Shown piece after piece: positions 35,353 through 44,184 of a DNA stretch of 63,011 nt (position 1 is the first letter of the stretch; each line of letters begins with the position of its first letter). This stretch comes from Serratia sp. M24T3 (GTDB lineage: Bacteria > Pseudomonadota > Gammaproteobacteria > Enterobacterales > Enterobacteriaceae). The position numbers and the translations under genes were made by a program. Under the pieces are notes generated by a model. The model was not told the DNA's origin, made no database searches, and saw only the letters and a program-made list of their open reading frames with translations. The stretch lies in NCBI RefSeq assembly GCF_000257645.1, contig NZ_AJHJ01000027.1:1-63011 (forward strand). Reading direction: 5' to 3'.

Positions 35353-36750
35353 TCAGCCAACCAGCGAAGCGCTGGCACTGACGATCCCCTGTTGTTCCAA
35401 TGCCCAGGCCGCGCGCAGGCATAAATCTTCGCGCCACGGCGGGGCTATCAACTGTAAACCAATCGGCAGCCCATTGGCAGTTGTTAATGGCACCGAAACT
35501 ACCGGCAGGCCGAGGAATGAAATGGGTTGAGCGAGCATGCCCATGCTGGCGCGCGTTGGCAGCGAAACGCCGTTGATTTCAATGCTTTCTTGACCAATGA
35601 TTGTCGCCGGGCACGGAGTGGAAGGGGCGATCAAAATATCCCAGTGTTCAAACATCGGCAGAACTTGCTGCTGGAACTGGTGGCGGAAACGCTGCGCCTG
35701 CACGTACCAGGCTGAAGGGATCATCGCCCCGGCCAGCAAACGCTCGCGCGACAGCGGCTCAAACTGTTCGGGAATAGTGCGTAACAACGGCAAATACTGA
35801 TTACCGCCCTCGGAAGCGGTGATAATAAATGCCGCTGAACGGGCGAGTTCGGCCTGAGGCATTTCTACTACTTCCTGAGCTTCCAGCGCCTGTGCCACAC
35901 GTTTCACCGCAGCTTTGGCATCATCGTTACACCAGGTATCGAAATAGCCGCCCAATACGGCAGTACGCAAACCTTGCTGACCGCGAGAAAGCTGTGAAAA
36001 AGTTTCTACGCTCGGCTTATGCGCCTGAAATGCGTCACCAGCATCAGACCCCTGCAAGGCATCGTAAACTAGCGAAAGATCGCTGCTGCTGCGCGCCATC
36101 GGGCCGATATGATCCAGGCTGGCGACAAACGGCTGGCTACCGCGTCGGGAGATGCGCCCGAAAGTGGGTTTCAGGCCCAGAATGCCGGAGAGCGAAGAGG
36201 GGACACGAATCGAACCGTTGGTATCGCTGCCGAGTGTAAAGTGCACCAGTCCGGCGGCCACCGCAGCGGCGGATCCTCCCGAAGAACCACCCGCAATGCG
36301 TGTGAGGTCGCGCGGGTTATGGGTCGCGCCATAATGGCTGTTTTCAGTGGTAAAACCGTAGGCGTAGGCATCCATGTTCAACATACCGGACAGCAGCGCG
36401 CCTTGTTCGGCCAGACGAGAAACCGTCCAGGCATCTTCTTTGGCAACCGGATTGCTGCTGTTGAGGCTCGCCCCGGCCAGAGTGACCTGACCGGTAACGT
36501 CCAGCAGGTTTTTCACTGCGTAAGGCACTGCGGCCAAAGGCGGTAAGGTCGCACCGCTGGCGCGTAGTTTATCAATCTTGCCTGCTTCACTGAGCATGCG
36601 TGCATGAGTGACATGAGTGTAAGCGTTTATCGCTGGATCGGCTTTCTCGATGTTGTCCAAGGTTTGCCGGGCAATCTCGGTGGCTGAAACTTCGCCGTTT
36701 TTGATTGCCTGCTGAATGTCGTTAATGCTGGCCTGATGTAAAGGTTTCAT
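35353..36750 (-). CDS. hpxY: AtzE-family amidohydrolase HpxY
   Basis: This 465-aa amidase-signature enzyme has the expected catalytic Ser-cisSer-Lys: K80 (PYAVKNLLDV), the cis-serine in GGSSGGS (154-160), and nucleophile S180 in GSDTNGSIRVP. AtzE is a 1-carboxybiuret hydrolase that needs the small partner AtzG; here HpxX is the AtzG-like partner, encoded just upstream with an ATGA overlap. In hpx gene sets it is assigned to oxalurate breakdown. The exact substrate is inferred. Confidence 0.87.
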   Translation of the reverse strand: MKPLHQASINDIQQAIKNGEVSATEIARQTLDNIEKADPAINAYTHVTHARMLSEAGKIDKLRASGATLPPLAAVPYAVKNLLDVTGQVTLAGASLNSSNPVAKEDAWTVSRLAEQGALLSGMLNMDAYAYGFTTENSHYGATHNPRDLTRIAGGSSGGSAAAVAAGLVHFTLGSDTNGSIRVPSSLSGILGLKPTFGRISRRGSQPFVASLDHIGPMARSSSDLSLVYDALQGSDAGDAFQAHKPSVETFSQLSRGQQGLRTAVLGGYFDTWCNDDAKAAVKRVAQALEAQEVVEMPQAELARSAAFIITASEGGNQYLPLLRTIPEQFEPLSRERLLAGAMIPSAWYVQAQRFRHQFQQQVLPMFEHWDILIAPSTPCPATIIGQESIEINGVSLPTRASMGMLAQPISFLGLPVVSVPLTTANGLPIGLQLIAPPWREDLCLRAAWALEQQGIVSASASLVG

Positions 36751-36947
36751 GCGTGATAAACCCCGGCAATTTCCAAGCGCGGGTCCAGCGGCAAGTCCAT
36801 CAAAGGCTGCGCCATTTGCGCGATGCGGGTGAACTGATTGAGTAGCTCCTGACGGCGAGTGTCGTCCAGTTCCAGAGCCAGCACGGCTTCCATCTGGCTG
36901 ATATAGGCCGCCCAGTCAGCCGGTGCTGCAGCAGGTGTCGCTTTCAT
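36747..36947 (-). CDS. hpxX: Small AtzG-like subunit HpxX
   Basis: This 66-aa protein (DUF4089 type) is like AtzG, the small subunit that stabilises AtzE. It has LPLDPRLEIAGVYHA at its C-terminus, matching the family. The start at 36947 has AGAGGA 8 nt upstream; an ATG 15 nt earlier is less likely. Its stop overlaps hpxY (ATGA), consistent with 1:1 production of the two subunits. Confidence 0.85.
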   Translation of the reverse strand: MKATPAAAPADWAAYISQMEAVLALELDDTRRQELLNQFTRIAQMAQPLMDLPLDPRLEIAGVYHA

Positions 36948-37027
36948 AAATTTTCCTCTCATCGATCCCCGCCTCTTTTGCGTTGGAGCAGGGCTAAGGT
37001 TGGGGAGTAAACACTCCCTTCTGTAAA

Positions 37028-38614
37028 TTAAAAACCCGCTGCGCTGCCGTTGCTGCGCGGATCGGAGGCGCCTTCGAACATGCCGTTGGTATGGCGAATA
37101 ATTGCCCCGGCATGGCCGACGGCCTCGCTGAATTCAGGAAGCATCTCGACGTCGTGACCGCGTTGACGTAAACCAGCCAGCGTTGCGTGACTGAAGCGGC
37201 TTTCAAGTTTCAATGAATCTGAACTTTGCCCCCAGGTTCGGCCAAGTAACCAGCGCGGGCCGCTAATGGCTTCCTGTAACGATTTACCCTGAATAATATG
37301 GCGGATAAACACGGCTGCCTGTGTCTGTGGCTGGCCGTCTCCACCCATCGAGCCGTACACCATGGTGCGGCCGTCGTAAAGGCGCGCAGCGGCTGGATTC
37401 AAAGTATGGAATGGTTGCTTGCCCGGAGCCAGAGCCAACAAATGATCGGCATCAAGGCTGAACGATGCACCGCGGTTCTGCCACATGATGCCGCTGTCCG
37501 GCAAAATAACGCCGCTGCCGAATTCGTGATAAATACTCTGGATAAATGACACCGCCAAACCGCTGCTGTCCATCACACCCATCCATACCGTATCGCCCGG
37601 CCCCTTGCCTTTGCCCCAATCGGCGGCACGATGAGGATTAATACGCGTCGCCAGCGCATCGAGGTAGGCGGGGTCGAGCAGTGCCTGTGCATCTTGAGAC
37701 ATGATGCGCGGATCGGTAATAAAGCGGTCGCGCAGGCCAAATGCCAGCTTGGTGGCTTCAACAATGCTGTGGATGGTGGCGCCTTCGTCCATCGCCTCAA
37801 GATTCAGGCGGTCAGTCAGGCCGAGAATGGCCAGTGAGACCAGACCCTGCGTCGGCGGTGTGAGGTTGTAGATTTCGCCTTTACTGTGTTTGAGTTTCAG
37901 CGGCGTGCGGCGCTGCGGATGATAGTAGGCCAGGTCATCACGGGTAAGCGGCATGCCGAGCTTTTGCATATCTGCGGCCATGCTGTCAGCCAGCGAGCCG
38001 CGGTAAAAACTGTCTAGCCCTTCGTCGCATAATTGCAGCAGCGTAGCGGCCAGTCGCGGTTGGGTGAAACGACTCCCGCACAATGGCACTTGCCCATGCG
38101 GCACAAAGACTTCGGCAAACGATGGCATGAATTCCAGTTCGTGGCGCTTGCTACGGGTCGCCGCTTCCTGCGAGGCGGTGACTGGAAAACCGTCGGCCGC
38201 GTAGCGAATGGCGTCTCGCAGTAATCGGGATAACGGCTTTTGCTCGCCGCCGAATTCCGCTGAAACCTTTAGCGCTTCCTGCCAGCCGCCAACGGTGCCT
38301 GCTACTGTCAACGCAGCTTTCGGCCCGCGATGCGGAATGTGGCTTTCGCCGGCATAAAAATCCAGCGACGCCAGCGAGCCTGCGGCACCGCTGGCGTCGA
38401 TAGCCACCGGATTGCCCTGCGGCGGCACGATTAACCAGAAACCATCTCCGCCAAGACCATTCATGTGCGGATAAACCACCGCAATGGTCGCAGCGGCGGC
38501 TACCATGGCCTCAATGGCATTGCCACCCTCACGCAGAACCGCCAATGCACTCTGGCTGGCGAGGTGGTGAGGGGTAACCGCCATACCCAGCGGGGCGCTG
38601 TTGCTGTTAATCAT
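37028..38614 (-). CDS. hpxW: Oxamate amidohydrolase, gamma-glutamyltransferase family (HpxW)
   Basis: This 528-aa Ntn-hydrolase precursor is related to gamma-glutamyltranspeptidase. Autocleavage is expected before T342 in GPGDTVWMGVMD, giving large and small subunits. The Klebsiella homologue HpxW was shown to hydrolyse oxamate to oxalate and ammonia. No signal peptide is visible, unlike periplasmic GGT, so it is cytoplasmic. It heads the hpxWXYZ unit and diverges from the regulator hpxU. Confidence 0.88.
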   Translation of the reverse strand: MINSNSAPLGMAVTPHHLASQSALAVLREGGNAIEAMVAAAATIAVVYPHMNGLGGDGFWLIVPPQGNPVAIDASGAAGSLASLDFYAGESHIPHRGPKAALTVAGTVGGWQEALKVSAEFGGEQKPLSRLLRDAIRYAADGFPVTASQEAATRSKRHELEFMPSFAEVFVPHGQVPLCGSRFTQPRLAATLLQLCDEGLDSFYRGSLADSMAADMQKLGMPLTRDDLAYYHPQRRTPLKLKHSKGEIYNLTPPTQGLVSLAILGLTDRLNLEAMDEGATIHSIVEATKLAFGLRDRFITDPRIMSQDAQALLDPAYLDALATRINPHRAADWGKGKGPGDTVWMGVMDSSGLAVSFIQSIYHEFGSGVILPDSGIMWQNRGASFSLDADHLLALAPGKQPFHTLNPAAARLYDGRTMVYGSMGGDGQPQTQAAVFIRHIIQGKSLQEAISGPRWLLGRTWGQSSDSLKLESRFSHATLAGLRQRGHDVEMLPEFSEAVGHAGAIIRHTNGMFEGASDPRSNGSAAGF

Positions 38615-38733
38615 GCCATCTTCCTTTTCAAAATCGGATTGTATTCGTTTCTCTATTCATACAAGCAAGAGGTGTTCCAGATCCTCCCCTTATGGATAAA
38701 AATTTAAAAAATGTGAACCTCGGCAGGAGATAA

Positions 38734-38785
38734 AGCCGATAAAATTAATTTGCCCAAGCCAATACTGGGCGTGTTATCTTCGGCT
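38734..38785. promoter_or_regulatory. Nested inverted repeats in the hpxW-hpxU region
   Basis: Outer arms AGCCGA (38734-38739) and TCGGCT (38780-38785) enclose inner arms GCCCA (38752-38756) and TGGGC (38766-38770). They lie between the two start codons and could be the HpxU operator. Confidence 0.35.
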
Positions 38786-38811
38786 GAAACGATGGTTACA
38801 GGAAACAGCAA

Positions 38812-39651
38812 ATGAAACAGATCGATGAACGTCTGCGCGGATATTACGCCGAGCTTACGCCGCAGGAACAGCGGGTTGCCGATTTTATCTTCGATCACAT
38901 TGATGACCTGATGAGCTACAACAGCGCCGAGCTGGCGCGGCTTAGCGGCGTGTCCAAAGCCACCGTCAGCCGCTTGTTCAAACGCCTCGGCTACCCGAGC
39001 TATCGCGACATGCGCGATGAAGTGCGCACTTTGCGCCAGAGCGGGATGCCGTTGACTGACAGCCGTGATGCGGTGCAGGGCAACACGCTGCTGTCACGCC
39101 ATTACAAGCAGGAAATGGCCAACCTGACGCAGTGGATTAACCAGATTGACGGCAGCCAGTTTACTGCGGTGATCACCGCGCTAAGCCTGGCCCGACAGGT
39201 GCGTTTGCTGGGATTGCGTAACAGCTATCCGGTCGCGCTACACCTGCGCCAGCAGCTGTTGCAGGTGCGAAATCAGGTGATCATGATGCCGCAGCCGGGC
39301 CAGACGGTGTCCGAGGAGTTGGTGGATCTAACGCCGCAAGACGTGGTGGTTTTTGTCGCCTTCCGTCGCCGCCCGCGCACCGCCCGCGCGATTCTCACCC
39401 AGCTGCAGCAAATGAATGTTCCCGTGCTGCTGATTTGTGAACCGCAGGCGCAATCACTGATCCCGTTGGCGCGCTGGCATCTTGCCGCCTCGCTGGACAG
39501 TGTTTCAGCCTTTGACTCTTACTCCGCCGCCATGAGTCTCGCCAATTTACTAAGTAACGCCTTGCTGCATGAAATGCTGGCCTCTGGTCGTCAGAGAATT
39601 CATCAGATAACTGACCTTTATAACGATCTGGACGAGCTGGAACAGCGCTAG
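38812..39651 (+). CDS. hpxU: RpiR-family transcriptional regulator HpxU
   Basis: This 279-aa regulator has an N-terminal HTH_6 (about 1-75, YNSAELARLSGVSKATVSRLFKRLG in parts) and a C-terminal SIS-like domain (about 110-240). It has normal RpiR length and one HTH, unlike the protein at 33701. It is divergent from hpxW and upstream of the ABC/hpxJ operon, so it may control either. A clear AGGAAA ribosome binding site precedes the ATG. Confidence 0.82.
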   Translation: MKQIDERLRGYYAELTPQEQRVADFIFDHIDDLMSYNSAELARLSGVSKATVSRLFKRLGYPSYRDMRDEVRTLRQSGMPLTDSRDAVQGNTLLSRHYKQEMANLTQWINQIDGSQFTAVITALSLARQVRLLGLRNSYPVALHLRQQLLQVRNQVIMMPQPGQTVSEELVDLTPQDVVVFVAFRRRPRTARAILTQLQQMNVPVLLICEPQAQSLIPLARWHLAASLDSVSAFDSYSAAMSLANLLSNALLHEMLASGRQRIHQITDLYNDLDELEQR

Positions 39652-39684
39652 ACAGATCAAAATAAAGCCCTGAATTGGTGCTTT

Positions 39685-39701
39685 TGCACAATAAAAGTGC
39701 G
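39685..39701 (+). promoter_or_regulatory. NtrC-like binding site
   Basis: TGCACAATAAAAGTGCG matches the GCAC-N7-GTGC core of NtrC sites. It lies about 150 bp upstream of the sigma-54 promoter, a normal distance for an activator. An extra GGTGC half lies just before it. Confidence 0.55.
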
Positions 39702-39832
39702 CCATGTTTTTTCGAGTTTGCTCATTTTGCTCCACTCCGGGGCAAAGTTCGTTTCACGTCCGTTGCTTATTTCCCCTTGTAAATCTTGAGCTAGCGCAGT
39801 ATTGCTGCGCCATCGGCGCTATTTTAATTTTT

Positions 39833-39848
39833 TGGCACATTAGTTGCA
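39833..39848 (+). promoter_or_regulatory. Sigma-54 promoter of the ABC/hpxJKQTP operon
   Basis: TGGCACATTAGTTGCA is a perfect TGGCAC-N5-TTGCA element (-24/-12). It lies 59 bp upstream of the ABC binding-protein start. Together with the NtrC-like site it implies induction under nitrogen limitation. Confidence 0.85.
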
Positions 39849-39906
39849 GAATGCCTGGAATAAGAATCTATCGTTTCATAAACTATTAAATCCCGGGGAG
39901 TCGTAA

Positions 39907-40698
39907 ATGAAGATGAACAAACGGTTGTTGGCGTGGGTAGGTGCAGCGATGTTGATGGTTCAGGCACCGCTGGTGTTGGCCGATCAGTTACAAGATATTC
40001 AACAACGTGGCGTGCTGCGCGTGGCGATCCCGCAGGACTTCCCGCCGTTCGGCTCGATTGGCACCGATATGCAGCCGCAAGGCTACGATATCGACATGGC
40101 CCATTATCTGGCCGACAAAATGAAACTTAAGTTGCAATTGGTGCCAGTCTCCAGCGCCAACCGCGTGCCATATTTGCAGACCGACAAAGTAGACCTGGTT
40201 ATCTCTAGCCTGGGCAAAAATCCAGAGCGCGAAAAAGTTATCGATTTCAGCAAGGCCTATGCGCCGTTCTTCCTTGGCGTATTTGGTGCCAAAGGCGACG
40301 CACTCAGCGATGTTAAGCAGTTGTCTGGTAAATCTATCGGCGTAACTCGTGGGGCCGTAGAAGATTTGGTATTAAGCGATATCGCACCTAAAGACGCCAA
40401 AATTGAACGTTACGAAGACAACAACACCACGCTGTCTGCTTATCTGTCAGGTCAGGTGGAGTTTATTGCCACCGGTAATCTGGTCGTCGCGGCGATTGCC
40501 CGTCAGAACCCGCAGAAAGCGCCTGAATCCAAAGTGTTGCTGAAAGACTCTCCGTGCTTTATCGGCATGCGTAAAGACGAACCGGCATTGAAGGCGAAAG
40601 TTAACGCGTTGATCGACCAGGCATTGCAGGACAAAACCTTAAACACTTTGTCTGAAAAATGGATGAAAGCCCCACTGCCAGCCAATCTGGGTGCCTGA
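39907..40698 (+). CDS. ABC transporter solute-binding protein, polar amino-acid type
   Basis: This 263-aa exported protein has a signal peptide cleaved after VLA (residue 25). The SBP_bac_3 domain has RGVLRVAIPQDFPPFG, QGYDIDMAHYLA and PEREKVIDFSKAY. It captures a small ligand in the periplasm. In this operon of purine-degradation genes the ligand may be allantoate, ureido acid or oxalurate rather than an amino acid (inference). It is first gene after the sigma-54 promoter. Confidence 0.85.
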   Translation: MKMNKRLLAWVGAAMLMVQAPLVLADQLQDIQQRGVLRVAIPQDFPPFGSIGTDMQPQGYDIDMAHYLADKMKLKLQLVPVSSANRVPYLQTDKVDLVISSLGKNPEREKVIDFSKAYAPFFLGVFGAKGDALSDVKQLSGKSIGVTRGAVEDLVLSDIAPKDAKIERYEDNNTTLSAYLSGQVEFIATGNLVVAAIARQNPQKAPESKVLLKDSPCFIGMRKDEPALKAKVNALIDQALQDKTLNTLSEKWMKAPLPANLGA

Positions 40699-40738
40699 TC
40701 TGCCATGAAAAAACTGTCGCGCGCAACGGAGGATCTTC

Positions 40739-41404
40739 ATGACGTATCAGCTTAATTTCACAGCATTATGGCCCTATCTGCCACAGCTTTTGGCCGGTTT
40801 ATGGACCACCATCGAGCTGACATTCATGGCGACTATCGGTGGTATTGCCATCGGTATCCTTGGCGCGGCGATTCGCTGCGGTAACAAGGTCGCACTGCGC
40901 CGCGCGTGGGGCGTATATGTGGAAGCTATCCGCAACACGCCTTTCGTGGTGCAGCTATTCTTTATCGTGTTTGGTTTACCGACTCTGGGTCTGAAAATGA
41001 CCGCCGGTGAGGCTGCGTTGCTGGCAATGCTGATTAACCTCGGCGCATACAGCACCGAGATTATCCGCGCCGGTATTCAGGCAACGCCAAAAGGGCAGTG
41101 GGAGGCCGGGCGCGTGCTGGGCCTGACCCGCAGCCAGACTTTCTTTCGGGTAATTTTGCCGCCGTCGTTGAAACGTATTTATCCGGCGCTGGTGAGCCAG
41201 TGCATTATCGTGATGCTCGGATCGTCGGTGGTGTCGCAGGTGTCGTATCAGGAGCTGACCTTTGTTGCCAGCCTGATCCAGTCGCGCACTTTCCTGAGTT
41301 TCGAGACTTATTTCGTCTGTACGCTGTTTTATCTGGCTCTGTCGATTGCCATGCGTCAGCTGTTATTGCTCGTCGGACGCCGCTTCTTTGGGAGTTACAG
41401 TTGA
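40739..41404 (+). CDS. ABC transporter permease, HisM/GlnP type (1)
   Basis: This 221-aa permease has about five membrane helices and the polar amino-acid permease pattern YVEAIRNTPFVVQLFFIVFGLP. The EAA loop is EAGRVLGLTRSQTFFRVILP. It pairs with the second permease to form the channel. A GGAGG-like ribosome binding site precedes the ATG. Its TGA overlaps the next ATG. Confidence 0.88.
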   Translation: MTYQLNFTALWPYLPQLLAGLWTTIELTFMATIGGIAIGILGAAIRCGNKVALRRAWGVYVEAIRNTPFVVQLFFIVFGLPTLGLKMTAGEAALLAMLINLGAYSTEIIRAGIQATPKGQWEAGRVLGLTRSQTFFRVILPPSLKRIYPALVSQCIIVMLGSSVVSQVSYQELTFVASLIQSRTFLSFETYFVCTLFYLALSIAMRQLLLLVGRRFFGSYS

Positions 41405-42057
41405 TGATGACCTTTACCGACTGGGACATTCTGCGCAATCTGCTGCTCGCGTCGCGCTGGACTATTATGCTGTCGCTGGTGGCGTTTATTGGCGGCACGG
41501 TGGTGACTATTCCACTCATTTTGATGCGCCTGACGCGCCGCCGCTGGCTGGTCAATGTCGTGCGTGTCTATGTTGAAGTTTTTCAGGGCACACCGCTGCT
41601 GATGCAGCTGTTTCTGGCGTTCTTCGGACTGGGCCTGTTTGGCATCAACGTCAGCCCGTGGACTGCCGCCGCCTTTGCCTTGACCTTTTATTCCAGCGCG
41701 TATCTGGTCGATATCTGGTCCGGCAGTATTGATGCTTTGCCAAAAGGACAGTGGGAAGCGTGCCGCTGCCTTGGTCTGAGTTTCGGCCAAACTCTGTGGC
41801 GAGTGATTGCTCCACAGGCGCTGCGCATCGCCATCGCGCCGACGGTGGGATTTTTGGTACAGGTCATCAAGGGTACCGCGCTGGCGTCGATTATCGGTTT
41901 TGTCGAGCTGACCAAGGCCGGAACCATGCTTAACAACGTGACCTACGAGCCGTTTAAAGTCTTTGGATTAGTCGCCTGCGGCTATTTCCTGATGTGTTAT
42001 CCACTCTCTCTTTACAGCCACTATCTGGAAAGAACATTGCTTGGAGATAAAAAGTAA
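41404..42057 (+). CDS. ABC transporter permease, HisM/GlnP type (2)
   Basis: This 217-aa partner permease has VRVYVEVFQGTPLLMQLFLAFFG and the EAA loop EACRCLGLSFGQTLWRVIAPQ. The frame is open back to 41098, but that part is an out-of-frame reading of the first permease. The ATG at 41404 overlaps the upstream stop (ATGA) with GGAG nine bases before. Stop TAA overlaps the ATPase start. Confidence 0.87.
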   Translation: MMTFTDWDILRNLLLASRWTIMLSLVAFIGGTVVTIPLILMRLTRRRWLVNVVRVYVEVFQGTPLLMQLFLAFFGLGLFGINVSPWTAAAFALTFYSSAYLVDIWSGSIDALPKGQWEACRCLGLSFGQTLWRVIAPQALRIAIAPTVGFLVQVIKGTALASIIGFVELTKAGTMLNNVTYEPFKVFGLVACGYFLMCYPLSLYSHYLERTLLGDKK

Positions 42058-42806
42058 TGCCGCTGATCACTATAAATCAGGTTCAAAAATATTACGGTCA
42101 GAACCATGTACTGAAAGGCGTGGATCTGGATATCGAAGGCGGTGAGGTGATTTGCATCATTGGCCGCAGTGGCTCGGGTAAAAGTACGCTGCTGCGCTGC
42201 ATGAACGGCCTCGAAGCCTATCAGGACGGCAGCATTAAACTCGGCGGCATGACTATCTCCAGTCGCGATTCACAGGCGCGTGAAATCAGCCGTTCGGTGG
42301 GTATGGTATTCCAGAACTTCAACCTGTTCCCGCACATGACTGCGCTGGAAAACGTCATGCTGGCTCCGCGCCGGGTGCTGGGTAAAAGCGCCGCCGAATG
42401 CCGCGAGCTGGCGATTCAGATGCTGACCAAGGTCGGGCTTGCCGATCGCGTGGATTATTATCCGGCTAATCTGTCCGGCGGCCAGCAGCAGCGCGTCGCC
42501 ATTGCCCGCGCGCTGGCGATGAATCCCAAAGTTTTACTGTGTGATGAAATTACCTCCGCGCTCGATCCCGAGCTAGTGGGGGAAGTCTTGAAAGTGTTGG
42601 AGCAGCTGGCGGCAGAAGGTATGACGCTGGTGCTGGTAACACACGAAATGAATTTTGCCCGCGAAGTCGGGGACCGCGTGGTGTTTATGCATCAGGGTAC
42701 CGTCTGGGAGCAGGGCGAAAGTCGGGCGCTGTTTGCCAATCCGCAAACTCCCGAATTTAAACAGTTTATTGCGTCGGTGCGTGGCCTGAACGAAGCCACC
42801 TCCTAA
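42057..42806 (+). CDS. ABC transporter ATP-binding protein, GlnQ type
   Basis: This 249-aa ATPase has every expected motif: Walker A GRSGSGKST (36-44), Q-loop VFQNFNLFPHMTALENV, signature LSGGQQQRVAIARAL, Walker B VLLCDEITSALDPE and the H-loop LVTHE. It energises the importer formed with the two permeases and the binding protein. Its start overlaps the permease stop (TAATG). Confidence 0.93.
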   Translation: MPLITINQVQKYYGQNHVLKGVDLDIEGGEVICIIGRSGSGKSTLLRCMNGLEAYQDGSIKLGGMTISSRDSQAREISRSVGMVFQNFNLFPHMTALENVMLAPRRVLGKSAAECRELAIQMLTKVGLADRVDYYPANLSGGQQQRVAIARALAMNPKVLLCDEITSALDPELVGEVLKVLEQLAAEGMTLVLVTHEMNFAREVGDRVVFMHQGTVWEQGESRALFANPQTPEFKQFIASVRGLNEATS

Positions 42807-42924
42807 TATCCTTTATCTTTCAGGATGCAGAGTCAGTTAATGGGCAAGCACTGAGATGCCGCCTGCCTGAATCTCGAATGATGTTGGATATTTAATAATG
42901 CTTTGATTAAAAAGGATAATTACT

Positions 42925-44184
42925 GTGGATATCTCAAAATTAGGTCAAATCAATCCGCCTAACCGCCTGCTGATGGGGCCGGGCCCGATCAACGCCGACC
43001 CTCGCGTGCTGCGAGCAATGTCGAGCCAGCTGCTTGGCCAGTACGATCCGGCGATGACCAACTACATGAATGAAGTCATGGCGCTGTATCGCGCGGTGTT
43101 CAAAACCGAAAATCAGTGGAGCTTCCTGATTGACGGCACCTCGCGCGCTGGAATCGAAGCCGTGCTTCTGTCAGGCATTCGTCCGGGCGATAAAGTGCTG
43201 GTACCGGTATTTGGCCGCTTTGGCCATCTGCTGTGCGAGATTGCTCGCCGTTGCCGCGCTGAAGTTCACACTATTGAGGTGCCGTGGGGCGAAGTGTTTG
43301 ACCCGCAACAGATTGAAGATGCAATTAAATCGGTTAAACCGCGCTGGCTGCTGACTGTGCAGGGCGACACCTCCACCACCATGCTGCAACCGCTGGAACA
43401 GCTGGGCGAAATTTGCCGTCGTCATGGCGTGCTGTTTTACTGCGATGCTACGGCGTCGATTGCCGGAAACGCGCTGGAAACCGATGCCTGGGGTATTGAT
43501 GCAGTTTCAGCCGGTTTGCAGAAATGTCTCGGCGGCCCGTCTGGCAGCTCGCCGGTGACGATCAGCCCGAAATTCGAAGAACAAATTCGCCGCCGTAAAT
43601 GCATCGAGGAAGGGATCCGCACCGCCGATCATTCTGACGGTGACGAAGAGATGATCTACTCCAACTATTTCGATCTCGGCATGATCATGGACTATTGGGG
43701 CCCGGAGCGCCTAAACCACCATACCGAGGCGACCAGCATGCTGTTTGCCGCCCGTGAATGCGCTCGCGTGATCCTCGAAGAAGGTCTGCAAAACACTATC
43801 GCGCGCCACAAGCTGCACGGCGACGCGCTGCTGGCCGGTATTCAGGGCATGGGGCTTGAGGTGTTTGGCGACCTTAATCACCGTATGAATAACGTGCTCG
43901 GCGTTGTTATCCCGCAGGGCGTGCACGGCGAGCAGGTTCGTTCAACTATGCTCAATGATTTCGGCATTGAGATCGGCACCTCGTTTGGCCCGCTGAGCGG
44001 CAAAATCTGGCGTATCGGCACCATGGGTTACAACGCGCGCAAAGACTGTGTGATGCAAACTCTGGTCGCGCTGGAAGCCGTGTTGAATCGTCTGGGCTTC
44101 GCTTCTAAATACGGCGCAGGTTCTCAGGCGGCGTGGGATCACTATTCCCTGGCAACTCATACCAGCGTGGCAGGAGGCCAGTAA
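42925..44184 (+). CDS. hpxJ: Ureidoglycine-glyoxylate aminotransferase, HpxJ/PucG type
   Basis: This 419-aa class V aminotransferase has LLMGPGPINADPRVLRAMS at the start and K200 in VSAGLQKCLGGPSGSSP as the PLP lysine. The related PucG and HpxJ transfer the amino group of S-ureidoglycine to glyoxylate, giving oxalurate and glycine. Oxalurate is then the substrate region for HpxXYZ. It starts with GTG preceded by AAGGA. Its stop overlaps the hpxK start. Confidence 0.88.
   Translation: MDISKLGQINPPNRLLMGPGPINADPRVLRAMSSQLLGQYDPAMTNYMNEVMALYRAVFKTENQWSFLIDGTSRAGIEAVLLSGIRPGDKVLVPVFGRFGHLLCEIARRCRAEVHTIEVPWGEVFDPQQIEDAIKSVKPRWLLTVQGDTSTTMLQPLEQLGEICRRHGVLFYCDATASIAGNALETDAWGIDAVSAGLQKCLGGPSGSSPVTISPKFEEQIRRRKCIEEGIRTADHSDGDEEMIYSNYFDLGMIMDYWGPERLNHHTEATSMLFAARECARVILEEGLQNTIARHKLHGDALLAGIQGMGLEVFGDLNHRMNNVLGVVIPQGVHGEQVRSTMLNDFGIEIGTSFGPLSGKIWRIGTMGYNARKDCVMQTLVALEAVLNRLGFASKYGAGSQAAWDHYSLATHTSVAGGQ

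Noticed and set aside
41098-41403. Upstream extension of the second ABC permease
   Set aside because: It reads the first permease gene in another frame; GGAG and ATGA overlap support the start at 41404.
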